Of a stretch of 11,214 bases of DNA, positions 1 through 6,364 are shown piece after piece. The notes below the pieces were generated by a model. The model saw nothing but the letters and a program-made list of their open reading frames with translations. It was not told the origin of the DNA and searched no databases. Position 1 is the stretch's first letter. Every line of letters starts with the position of its first letter. The translations under genes were made by a program, and so were the position numbers. The DNA comes from Candidatus Omnitrophota bacterium. Lineage in GTDB: Bacteria > Omnitrophota > Gorgyraeia > 2-02-FULL-51-18 > JAGOUK01. The stretch lies in contig JADGBA010000032.1 in the NCBI GenBank assembly GCA_015231685.1, positions 1 through 11,214 on the forward strand. The letters run 5' to 3'.

Positions 1-162
1 CTCATCTGCCGGAGGTGCCAGAAGGTGATTTCTTACGCGAAGTTTTTGTCCCAGGAAATCCGCCTCCTGAAGGAGCTCGAGAAGATGGTCGGGGCGGAGC
101 ATGACTTTGTGATCGAGGATCATCAGATCGCCTTCACCGGGATCTGCAAACAGTGCGCCTGA
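1..162 (+). CDS. Fur-family metalloregulator, C-terminal part (5' end outside window)
   Basis: The first frame is open from the window edge to the TGA at 160-162 and gives 53 residues. These are the dimerisation and metal-binding half of a Fur-family repressor (Fur, Zur or PerR type). A CxxC pair (Cys3/Cys6 of the fragment, LICRRC) is followed by a helix-rich stretch, a conserved-looking His41 and a second CxxC (Cys49/Cys52, GICKQC) at the C-terminus. In Fur proteins this four-cysteine set holds a structural zinc. The DNA-binding winged helix lies upstream and cannot be seen. It is not the same gene as the complete Fur at 3843, so the region encodes two paralogues. Which metal or peroxide signal it senses cannot be told from this fragment. 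Its place just ahead of a CDF exporter would suit zinc or iron control. Confidence 0.88.
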   Translation, partial: LICRRCQKVISYAKFLSQEIRLLKELEKMVGAEHDFVIEDHQIAFTGICKQCA

Positions 163-173
163 AAAAGGCGCCT

Positions 174-181
174 GGAGGAGG
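174..181 (+). promoter_or_regulatory. Strong ribosome-binding site for the 39-aa microprotein
   Basis: GGAGGAGG lies six bases before the ATG at 188. It is close to a perfect anti-16S match and is the main reason to believe the very short reading frame that follows. Confidence 0.75.
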
Positions 182-187
182 TGCGAA

Positions 188-307
188 ATGTACGGATGGT
201 GCTTATTGCCGAGAGTGGTGTTGCGCGGTATCCTGTTGCCGGCTGTCGTGATCGGAGCGGTGGTCGCGACGGTGGCGTATGTGGCTTCTCCCAAAGAGGC
301 CAAATAG
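188..307 (+). CDS. Small single-pass membrane protein (39 aa), unknown function
   Basis: An ATG at 188 with a near-ideal Shine-Dalgarno sequence opens a 39-residue frame that ends at TAG 305-307. The protein starts MYGWCLLPRVVLRG, has one long hydrophobic span (about residues 10-33, rich in Val, Ala, Leu and Ile), and ends in a short charged tail (SPKEAK). That is the layout of a single-pass membrane microprotein, with basic residues at the N-terminal side of the membrane span. It starts 25 bases after the Fur stop and precedes the CDF exporter, so it is probably co-transcribed with both. By analogy with other small membrane proteins next to transporters it could modulate the CDF, but nothing in the sequence proves this. 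I recognise no family. Confidence 0.6.
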   Translation: MYGWCLLPRVVLRGILLPAVVIGAVVATVAYVASPKEAK

Positions 308-424
308 CACGCCAATGAAGAATTCGCAGGCGGGCATGGACGCCTCCGCTGATACGAGGCGGCCGTGGCCTGCAGGCGGATTCACGGTTCAGGGGTTCCG
401 GGCAAAGGGTTTGAAGGAGAAGGG

Positions 425-1657
425 ATGAAAGTCATCAGCCGTTGGATCGTGTCGCGCTGCATCCGGGATCATGCCTATGTGCGCGACGCGGAAGTGCGCT
501 CCCGCTACGGATCGCTGGAAGGCGGCATGAGCATTGTGGTGAATCTGGCGCTCTTCGCGGTGAAGCTGGTTCTCGGGATTGCGGTGAACAGTGTCGCGCT
601 TATGGCGGATGCGGTGCATACGCTTTCGGATTCGGCGACGAGCGTGGTGGTGATCGTCGGGTTCAGGATCGCCCAAAAGCCCTCTGACAAGGAGCACCCC
701 TTCGGCCACGGGCGCATGGAGCCGATCGCAACCTTGATTGTTTCGATCCTCCTTTTTGTGGCGGGCGTGGAGCTTTTCAAATCCTCGGTTCAAAGTGTGC
801 TGAAGCCCGAAGTGGCCACGGCTTCCTTCTGGGTAATCGGCATCGTGACGGCGACCATTCTGGTCAAGGAATTCATGGCGAGGTTCTCCTTCGACCTGGG
901 GGAGATGATTGATTCGTCAACGTTGAAGGCGGATGCCCTGCATCATCGCACCGATGCGATCTCGACGGTCCTTGTGGTGGTGGCGCTTGTCGCTTCGAGA
1001 TTCGGCATCGGCTGGCTCGACGGCGTCATGGGCGCGGGGGTTTCTTTGATTATCTTTTATTCGGCGTATGAAATCGCCAAGGACGCCATCGACCCGCTTC
1101 TTGGGCAGGCCCCGCCGCGGGGGATTATCCGCGAAATCGAAAAGCAGGTCAAAACCTATCCCGGCGCCCTTGGCGTTCATGACGTGATCTATCATCAGTA
1201 CGGACAGATCCGCGTGATTTCCCTGCATCTGGAGGTGTCCGACAAGGAACCGGTGATGAAGCTGCATGAGCTCTCCGAAGCCATCGAGGATGACCTGGGC
1301 CGGATCATGGACGCCAAGGTGGTGGTGCACATCGATCCCATCAACCGCGACCATCCGCTCTACGCGCCTCTGGAGAAGGCCCTCCGCGAAATCATCGCCG
1401 GGAACAAGCGTGTGGCGGGGTTTCATGAGATGCGTATCGTCGGCACGGGTGCGGACAAAAGGTGCAGTGTGATTTTTGATATGACGCTCGAAGACAAGGT
1501 GGAAATGAAGGCGGCTGACGGGATCATCCGGGAAGTGACTGAAGAGATCAAAAGAAGGTTTCAGGGGATCAAGGTTGTGATCAAGGCGGAGCCCAAGTAT
1601 GCGCTGAATCTTTCTCCCGCCAAGGACGAATCTCACGGAGAGGACAAAAGCCGATGA
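425..1657 (+). CDS. Cation diffusion facilitator (CDF) metal exporter with extended C-terminal domain
   Basis: This is a 410-residue inner-membrane divalent-cation/proton antiporter of the CDF family. The ATG at 425 is chosen because AAGGAG lies five bases upstream; an in-frame ATG at 365 would add 20 uncharacteristic residues. Transmembrane helix 2 carries His65 and Asp69 (ADAVHTLSD), the HPFGHGR loop follows at 91-97, and helix 5 carries His173 and Asp177 (ALHHRTD). An HxxxD plus HxxxD site is typical of Zn/Co-type CDFs, whereas the magnetosome and YiiP types have Asp in helix 2. The cytoplasmic dimerisation domain begins near residue 245 (VHDVIYHQYGQIRVISLHLEV). About 90 further residues (PLYAPLEKALREIIAGNKRV onward) look like a second copy of that fold, making the protein about 100 residues longer than the usual 300. 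Its stop overlaps the next start (ATGA). Confidence 0.93.
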   Translation: MKVISRWIVSRCIRDHAYVRDAEVRSRYGSLEGGMSIVVNLALFAVKLVLGIAVNSVALMADAVHTLSDSATSVVVIVGFRIAQKPSDKEHPFGHGRMEPIATLIVSILLFVAGVELFKSSVQSVLKPEVATASFWVIGIVTATILVKEFMARFSFDLGEMIDSSTLKADALHHRTDAISTVLVVVALVASRFGIGWLDGVMGAGVSLIIFYSAYEIAKDAIDPLLGQAPPRGIIREIEKQVKTYPGALGVHDVIYHQYGQIRVISLHLEVSDKEPVMKLHELSEAIEDDLGRIMDAKVVVHIDPINRDHPLYAPLEKALREIIAGNKRVAGFHEMRIVGTGADKRCSVIFDMTLEDKVEMKAADGIIREVTEEIKRRFQGIKVVIKAEPKYALNLSPAKDESHGEDKSR

Positions 1658-2136
1658 TCTATGAAGACTACTTCAGTGAGGAAATCCAGCTTTCCCGTAC
1701 CACGCCCTCGCTGGCCTCCGGCACGGGCGCCGGAGCCGTATCGGGTGCTGCCAATGGTGCGAGGTCCTTTAACACGGTGACGGTCGCTACGGTGAATCCT
1801 CTGATCGCGAGTATGTCCGTCGGGGTGGTGTGGGGAGGTATTGTGAGCCTCCTGAACGTCCGGCGCTACAAGAAAGGGCAGATCACGAAGCGCGACGCGG
1901 TGCTGGACTCTGCCGGTGAAACCGTGGGCATGAGCATCGCCTCGGGAGTCGGCTTGCTTTTAAGCAACGCTGTGCGGACGAGCTTCTTCGCGCTTTCTTC
2001 TACCTCCGCGGTGCCGTTCACGGTGGGTGTGGTCGTGACGCTGGGAGTGAAAGCGATGTGGAACTGCAGCACCAAGCGCCATCTCAAGTGCCCGGCTCCC
2101 GCGTCCCCCAAGAAAGCCGCCATTGCGGCCGCCTAG
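1654..2136 (+). CDS. Glycine/alanine-rich membrane protein, unknown function
   Basis: This 160-residue protein starts at an ATG that overlaps the CDF stop (ATGA, 1654-1657), so translation is probably coupled to the exporter. A polar N-terminus leads into a Gly/Ala/Ser-rich stretch (residues 20-40). Likely membrane segments follow: about 46-68 (with the small-residue run MSVGVVWGG), about 91-115 and about 117-137. Between the first two lies a basic loop, RRYKKGQITKRD. The small-xxx-small patterns suggest tight helix packing or oligomerisation. The C-terminus (KRHLKCPAPASPKKAAIAAA) looks disordered. I recognise no family. It sits between the CDF and an EcsC-like protein, so a role in the same membrane process is a reasonable guess and no more. 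Confidence 0.78.
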   Translation: MIYEDYFSEEIQLSRTTPSLASGTGAGAVSGAANGARSFNTVTVATVNPLIASMSVGVVWGGIVSLLNVRRYKKGQITKRDAVLDSAGETVGMSIASGVGLLLSNAVRTSFFALSSTSAVPFTVGVVVTLGVKAMWNCSTKRHLKCPAPASPKKAAIAAA

Positions 2137-2145
2137 AGAGCCGGC

Positions 2146-3054
2146 TTGAAGCTGAACGATTACGAACGCACCAGTCTGTCCGAAATTTTCCTGTGGGAGA
2201 AATCGAAGCATACGGGGTTTCATAAGAAAATCCTCGAGGTCCTTTCGCGCCCCGCGGAGGAACTCATCCGCAAAATCGGCGAGGACCGCTTCGCGGAGTT
2301 CGAGAAGCACGTGGAGCGGGCCGTCCGGACCTTCATCAGCGCTTCCACGTTCACGGTGAATCCGCAGGTTATTATCCGCCGCGCCCGCCAAAACGGCGTG
2401 ATGATCGAATCCATCGCCGACATTCCGTATTGCGATTTGAAGCTTCTGGACGAATGCAACCGCAAGCACATCAAGTTTCATGAGCGCGCGAGCGCGATTC
2501 AGGGGGGAGTGGCCGGTTTGGGCGGATTCCTCACGTCCATGGCGGACCTCGCGACGGTGCTGGTGTCGATGTTCCATATGGTGCAGGAAGTGGCGTATTG
2601 CTACGCGTATGACCCCAACAATCTTGTCGAAAAGCAGATCATCATTCACATCGTGACGGCCGGACTTGGCAATTCCCAGGTCAAGTTCAAGTCGCTCGCC
2701 GAGATCCGTAAGCTGGAGAAGGTAACCGGCCGTCGCCGGCAGGCCACGATCCACAAGACCCGGGTCCTGGGCGGAAAGGCCATCAACGAGGCCGTGGAGA
2801 CGATCACGGTGTCTTTGATGGGGCGACTTCTCAAGCGCGCGGTGCCGATCCTCTCCGTTGCGGTGAGCGCGCACAACAACCACGAGATTATGGAACACGC
2901 TGGCAACACCGCGTTTATGGTCTACCGCCGTCGGTTTATCCAGAGGAAGCCCAAACTTCGCCATGCTTGTCCGGCCGGCGCCGGGAGGCACAAGGCCCGT
3001 TCCACGGGTTCAACACTTTCAACACCCCGCCGTTCCCGCAAACAAAGCGTTTGA
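2146..3054 (+). CDS. EcsC-family protein
   Basis: This 302-residue protein probably starts at the TTG at 2146, ten bases after the previous stop; a weak GAGAG lies upstream and no ATG suits better. The central part resembles EcsC-family proteins: an amphipathic helix (LLDECNRKHIKFHERASAIQ, 100-119), then the glycine-rich segment GGVAGLGGF (120-128), a hydrophobic helix with a conserved Asp (MADLATVLVSMFHMVQEVA, 132-150), and the motif YCYAYDPNN (151-159). EcsC proteins are named after a gene of the Bacillus ecs operon, and their biochemical role is not established. The C-terminal 50 residues are basic and low in complexity. The shared orientation and close spacing with the preceding membrane protein suggest that the two work together. 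Confidence 0.75.
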   Translation: MKLNDYERTSLSEIFLWEKSKHTGFHKKILEVLSRPAEELIRKIGEDRFAEFEKHVERAVRTFISASTFTVNPQVIIRRARQNGVMIESIADIPYCDLKLLDECNRKHIKFHERASAIQGGVAGLGGFLTSMADLATVLVSMFHMVQEVAYCYAYDPNNLVEKQIIIHIVTAGLGNSQVKFKSLAEIRKLEKVTGRRRQATIHKTRVLGGKAINEAVETITVSLMGRLLKRAVPILSVAVSAHNNHEIMEHAGNTAFMVYRRRFIQRKPKLRHACPAGAGRHKARSTGSTLSTPRRSRKQSV

Positions 3055-3079
3055 CTAATACCTTCAGCAGACTTAGCAT
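3051..3079 (+). promoter_or_regulatory. Sigma70-like promoter for the yceI-fur-feoB operon
   Basis: TTGACT (3051-3056, five of six matches to the -35 consensus) and TAGCAT (3074-3079, four of six to the -10) are separated by 17 bases. The -35 overlaps the EcsC stop codon. Transcription would start near 3086, inside the palindrome described next. This is a sequence match only. Confidence 0.5.
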
Positions 3080-3096
3080 ATTCTCTTATTGAGAAT
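3080..3096. promoter_or_regulatory. Palindromic operator candidate (6-5-6) at the transcription start
   Basis: ATTCTC TTATT GAGAAT is a perfect six-base inverted repeat with a five-base centre, starting one base after the proposed -10 box. GAGAAT differs from the Fur hexamer GATAAT at one position, but the arms point outward rather than inward as in the classical Fur box. Its position over the start site suits a repressor. Fur (3843), the partial Fur (1-162) and the DtxR-type protein (6365) are the candidate binders. Confidence 0.45.
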
Positions 3097-3118
3097 GTGT
3101 TTTAATAAGCAATGCGTT

Positions 3119-3142
3119 GTTCCCGCGGCCCCGCCGCGGAAC
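3119..3142 (+). other. GC-rich hairpin in the 5' leader of the yceI-like gene
   Basis: GTTC-CGCGGC pairs with GCCGCG-GAAC around a CCC loop, with one bulged C in the left arm. It lies between the proposed transcription start and the ribosome-binding site (AAGGA, 3153-3157). It has no trailing T run, so it is not a standard terminator. It could be an mRNA-stabilising or translation-controlling stem. Confidence 0.4.
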
Positions 3143-3165
3143 CTCCAACAACAAAGGATGGCAGG

Positions 3166-3846
3166 ATGCTGATTCTCGACTCTTCTGTGGTGGACTGTTT
3201 TGTCTACACGTACAAAGACGGGCTTCTGGCGCGTCTGGCGCATGATCTGAAGCTGCAAATCAAGGATTTCAAGATCCAGGTATCCGAAGAGGAGGGCCCG
3301 GCGACGAAGTCGCATTGGGGTGTCCGTGTGAAGGCAGTGCTCCGCGCGGAGAGCATCCGGTCGCTCACGGCCATGAAGGACGGCGCGGAATCCCCCGAGA
3401 CTCTGAAGAAGAAGGACCATGCGGATATCGAGAAGAACATCGCCGAGCATGTGCTGAAGCCGGCTAAGTTTCCGGAAATCGTGTTTGAATCCACCGAGGT
3501 TCTGGGCACGGTGGAAAAGCCGCAGACGAAGGGAAATCTCACACTTTGCGGCGTGACTCGTCCGGTGGTGCTCTCCGGCAAAAAGACCCCCACCGCTTAT
3601 GTCGGGGCGCTGGTGATTCACCAGCCCGATTTCGGGATCAAGCCCTTTACAGCCCTCATGGGCGCGATGAAGATCAAGCCCGAGATCAAAATCGGGATCC
3701 GCGTGCATTTGGACAAGCTCGCGGGGATGTTTGGCGAGAGCGGTGAGATGCTGAAGAAGGCGCCGGCCGAAGTCCGTGAAGTGTTGGGCGGCCTGGGTAC
3801 GGCCGGCAAGGCGGCTAAACCCAAAAAGGCCCGGCCCCGGACGTGA
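3166..3846 (+). CDS. YceI-like (polyisoprenoid-binding fold) protein, probably cytoplasmic
   Basis: The 226-residue product starts at ATG 3166, preceded by AAGGA at eight bases; an ATG at 3112 would place the GC hairpin inside the coding region. YceI features are visible in order: an early beta strand with AHDLKL (25-30), the core motif VLKPAKFPEIVFES (96-109), then GNLTLCGVTRPVVL (123-136), and a closing strand IHQPDFGIKPFTALMG (151-166) followed by KIKPEIKIGIRVHL. The family folds as a lipocalin-like barrel that holds a long isoprenoid or fatty chain. Most members are secreted, but there is no signal peptide here. The Lys/Pro-rich tail (AKPKKARPRT) is probably disordered. Its stop overlaps the Fur start (GTGA), tying it to iron regulation and uptake. 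Its ligand is unknown. Confidence 0.82.
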   Translation: MLILDSSVVDCFVYTYKDGLLARLAHDLKLQIKDFKIQVSEEEGPATKSHWGVRVKAVLRAESIRSLTAMKDGAESPETLKKKDHADIEKNIAEHVLKPAKFPEIVFESTEVLGTVEKPQTKGNLTLCGVTRPVVLSGKKTPTAYVGALVIHQPDFGIKPFTALMGAMKIKPEIKIGIRVHLDKLAGMFGESGEMLKKAPAEVREVLGGLGTAGKAAKPKKARPRT

Positions 3847-4319
3847 AGAAAAACAAATCCGCCGGAGACCCAGTCGGTATTTTCAGGGAATATTGCCGTT
3901 CCCGCCGGATGCGTTTCACGCCGGAGCGGCAGGTGATCATCGAGGAGGCCTATCGCCGTCATGGACACTTTGATGTCGACGCGCTCTTCGCGGTGATCCG
4001 CAAGAGGCGGCCGGAACTCAAGATCGCGCGCGCCTCGGTGTACCGTGCGATGCCGGTTCTGGCGGGCGCGGGACTCGTGCGTGAAGCTTTTTCTGATAAT
4101 CACCGGACGCTGTATGAACATACGCTCGGCCACAATCATCATGATCATTTGAAGTGCGTGCGGTGCGGCCAGGTTGCGGAATTTTATGCTGATGAAATCG
4201 ACCGGGCACAGTCGAAGCTGTGTGAGGCTCGAGGGTTTGAAATGCTCTGGCATGTGCATGTGATCAGCGGGTTTTGTTCCCGGTGCCGGTCCAAAAAGAA
4301 GGTTAAAACGAATTCATGA
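3843..4319 (+). CDS. fur: Fur-family ferric uptake regulator (complete)
   Basis: This 158-residue repressor starts at GTG 3843, overlapping the YceI-like stop (GTGA). The N-terminal winged helix includes RMRFTPERQVIIEEAYRRHG (22-41) and a recognition region ARASVYRAMPVLAGAGLV (62-79). The hinge and metal domain follow: YEH (91-93), the histidine-rich HNHHDHLKC (97-105), CVRC (105-108) and CSRC (145-148). Both CxxC zinc-binding pairs and the regulatory His cluster are present, so it looks functional. HGHFDVDAL (40-48) is the usual Fur-family motif. With iron bound, such proteins repress uptake genes, and feoB follows with an ATGA overlap, so control of its own operon through the palindrome at 3080-3096 is likely. 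PerR or Zur function cannot be excluded from the sequence. Confidence 0.9.
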   Translation: MKKNKSAGDPVGIFREYCRSRRMRFTPERQVIIEEAYRRHGHFDVDALFAVIRKRRPELKIARASVYRAMPVLAGAGLVREAFSDNHRTLYEHTLGHNHHDHLKCVRCGQVAEFYADEIDRAQSKLCEARGFEMLWHVHVISGFCSRCRSKKKVKTNS

Positions 4320-6256
4320 AATCCGCCCAACCCCAAAAGGTCTCCACGAAGATCTTCATCGTGGGTCTGCCCAATACAGGAAAGAGTCAGGTCTACAACA
4401 ATCTCACCGGCGGGTACAATCTTGTGGGCAATTACCCCTTCACGACGGTGGAACCCATCCGGGGCCGCTGCCGGATTCGGAATCACGACTGTGAAGTGGT
4501 GGACACGCCGGGGCTCCACAGCCTTCTGGCTCATTCCGAAGACGAGGCCGAGGTGCGCCGGCTTATCTTTAGAGAAAAGCCCGATGTTATCGTCCAGTGC
4601 ATTGACGCGAACCGCCTGAAGCAGTCGCTGGTTCTGACGGCGGATTTGATCGATCTGGGATTGCCGCTTGTGATTTCTCTGAATGCGGTGGACGAAACCA
4701 CACGCCAAGGGATTTATATCGACTCAAAGGAGCTCTCGAGGATGCTCGGGGTGACTGTGGTTGAGTCAGTGGCCACTCAGGGCATCGGCTCCAGGGAGCT
4801 CGCGGAGGCGATTTTTAGGGCGGGAACGGGTAAGCCTCTCAAGTGTCAGCCGAGGGTGACCGGGGCGATCGAAGAGGTGACCGGAGGGATTCCCGACACA
4901 ACGCCGTTCAGGCGTCTTATCGCGCGGCTTCTCATGCTGAAGGATCCCTATCTGTTTAACGACTTGCAGAAGGATTCCGACGGGTCCGCCTGGGTTTCTG
5001 GGGTGCAGGATTTGAGCGCCCAGGTGACCGGGCGATTCAACGGTGGATTTGCGTGGGATGTGAACCGCTCGCGGAGCGGCTGGATCGACGAGATGACCGG
5101 CAAGGTGGTCCGCCGTCATCAGGTGGCTCTGAAGGGATTGTCGCAAACGTTCGCCGACGCGACGCGTCACCCGCTCTTCGGCGTGTTCATTCTCATGGGC
5201 ATTCTTCTTGGGATGTATTATCTGGTGGTCAACGTCGCCAACAACCTGGCCGGGTGGATGGACGCGGCTTTGTGGGTCCCGGTGCATGCGCGTCTTGATA
5301 CGTGGATCGGACCTGGCATTGTGAACGAATTTTTGATCGGCGATTATGGGATTTTGTCTTTGGGTATCGCCAATGCATTTCTCACGGTATTGCCGATTCT
5401 TTCGGTGTTTTTTTTGGCGTTCAATGTGCTCGAAGATATCGGATATATCCCCAACCTGTGTGTATTGACGCGGCGTATTTTTGAGAAGGTGGGTTTGAGT
5501 GGAAGCGCGGTGATGCCGCTGGTGCTGGGCTTCGGGTGCAAGACCATGGCGACCTTGACCACCAAGAGCTTGCGTTCGCAACGGGAGCGCTACATCGCGA
5601 TTTACCTTATTGCCTTCGCCATTCCGTGTGCCGCCCAGATGGGACTCAATATGAGTATTCTGGGTCACATCGGCGTGCAGGCATTCGCGATTGCGTTCGG
5701 GGTTCTCGCCGGAACCGAAATTGCCGCGGGGATGATCCTGAACCAGATTCTGGCCAAGGAAGCCTGCGTGGATTATATCCAGGAGCTTCCGCGGATGCGG
5801 ATGCCGGATGCGGCCGCAATTCTAAAAAAGACCTATTTCAGGTTGAAGTCCTTTTTGGATGAGTCGGTGATGGTGTTTGTGTATGCGGCGGCAGGTCTTT
5901 TTGTGGCGGACAAAATCGGGCTCCTCGGGGGCCTGAAGGTTGTGGTCCAGCCGGTCATTGTTGGATTTTTGGGCTTGCCGCTGGAGATGGTGGACGCGCT
6001 CATTCTTTGCATGGCGCGTCATGAGGCCGCCGCGGCTCTGATTATCGATCTTGTCGGTTCCGGAAAGTTAAATAATATTCAATGCATCGTCGCTGTGACC
6101 CTGACGACGATGTTTGTACCATGCATGGCCAACATCGCCGCCATGATCAAGGAATTGGGTTTGAAGAGCGCTCTTCTGATGACTCTTTATATCAACATGA
6201 GCGCGTTTTTGATTGCAGGAACATTAAACTGGGTTCTGATCTGGGGACGGTTGTAG
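4316..6256 (+). CDS. feoB: FeoB ferrous iron transporter, divergent subtype
   Basis: This 646-residue inner-membrane Fe(II) transporter starts at ATG 4316, overlapping the Fur stop (ATGA). Its N-terminal G domain has GLPNTGKS (17-24, G1), PFTTVEP (41-47, G2/switch I), DTPG (63-66, G3) and NAVD (123-126, G4). A helical spacer follows to about residue 280. The membrane part then has two Gate-like halves. It includes LEDIGYIPN, VMPLVLGFGCKTMATLTTKS and IPCAAQMGLN, which correspond to the classical LEDSGY, GFGCNVPA and CSARLP motifs. The two cysteines are kept but the residues around them differ. It is shorter than E. coli FeoB (773 residues). No separate feoA gene is present; a FeoA-like domain appears in the regulator downstream. 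Confidence 0.93.
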   Translation: MKSAQPQKVSTKIFIVGLPNTGKSQVYNNLTGGYNLVGNYPFTTVEPIRGRCRIRNHDCEVVDTPGLHSLLAHSEDEAEVRRLIFREKPDVIVQCIDANRLKQSLVLTADLIDLGLPLVISLNAVDETTRQGIYIDSKELSRMLGVTVVESVATQGIGSRELAEAIFRAGTGKPLKCQPRVTGAIEEVTGGIPDTTPFRRLIARLLMLKDPYLFNDLQKDSDGSAWVSGVQDLSAQVTGRFNGGFAWDVNRSRSGWIDEMTGKVVRRHQVALKGLSQTFADATRHPLFGVFILMGILLGMYYLVVNVANNLAGWMDAALWVPVHARLDTWIGPGIVNEFLIGDYGILSLGIANAFLTVLPILSVFFLAFNVLEDIGYIPNLCVLTRRIFEKVGLSGSAVMPLVLGFGCKTMATLTTKSLRSQRERYIAIYLIAFAIPCAAQMGLNMSILGHIGVQAFAIAFGVLAGTEIAAGMILNQILAKEACVDYIQELPRMRMPDAAAILKKTYFRLKSFLDESVMVFVYAAAGLFVADKIGLLGGLKVVVQPVIVGFLGLPLEMVDALILCMARHEAAAALIIDLVGSGKLNNIQCIVAVTLTTMFVPCMANIAAMIKELGLKSALLMTLYINMSAFLIAGTLNWVLIWGRL

Positions 6257-6258
6257 TG

Positions 6259-6344
6259 GGGGACAGTTCCCTTATTAATTTTAGGCAATTCTTTCGGTTG
6301 TTGGGGCGTCAATTTTGTTAAAAATTAATTAGGGAACTGTCCCC
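6259..6344. repeat. 24-bp inverted repeat (REP/MITE-like palindrome) between feoB and the DtxR gene
   Basis: The left arm 6259-6282 begins GGGGACAGTTCCCT and the right arm 6321-6344 ends AGGGAACTGTCCCC. The arms are reverse complements with one mismatch over 24 bases, around a 38-base loop. The element starts two bases after the feoB stop and ends seven bases before the ribosome-binding site of the next gene (AAGGAGGA, 6352-6359). The GGGGACAGTTCCCT core resembles palindromes associated with IS200/REP-type (Y1) transposases, recalled from general knowledge and not checked. No transposase is encoded here. The transcript would fold into a long stem that could stabilise or attenuate the feoB message. 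Confidence 0.75.
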
Positions 6345-6364
6345 TATTAATAAGGAGGAAGACG

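Noticed and set aside
315..428. A 37-codon forward frame (MKNSQAGMDASADTRR onward) ending in an ATGA overlap with the CDF start
   Set aside because: It has no ribosome-binding site, a composition unlike a real protein, and no recognisable feature. The overlap alone is not enough; it could at most be a leader peptide.
917..1636. Long reverse-strand open frame opposite the CDF gene
   Set aside because: It is His/Arg/Asp-rich shadow coding caused by the G+C-rich codon pattern of the CDF gene on the other strand.
425..1657. A magnetosome (MamB/MamM-like) reading of the CDF gene, tempting because of the iron genes nearby
   Set aside because: The metal site is HxxxD in both helices 2 and 5, typical of Zn/Co exporters, and no other magnetosome gene is visible.
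1960..2991. 343-codon reverse-strand open frame opposite the EcsC-like gene
   Set aside because: It spans two forward genes, has no start signal, and its composition (runs of His, Arg and Gly) is that of an antisense shadow.
4766..5668. 300-codon reverse-strand open frame opposite feoB
   Set aside because: The forward strand encodes unmistakable FeoB motifs through this stretch; the reverse frame has no recognisable domain.
6259..6344. The palindrome as a rho-independent terminator
   Set aside because: Its stem is long, but it is followed by CTATTAATAAGG rather than a T run. Close spacing to the next gene argues for read-through, so it is listed as a repeat.
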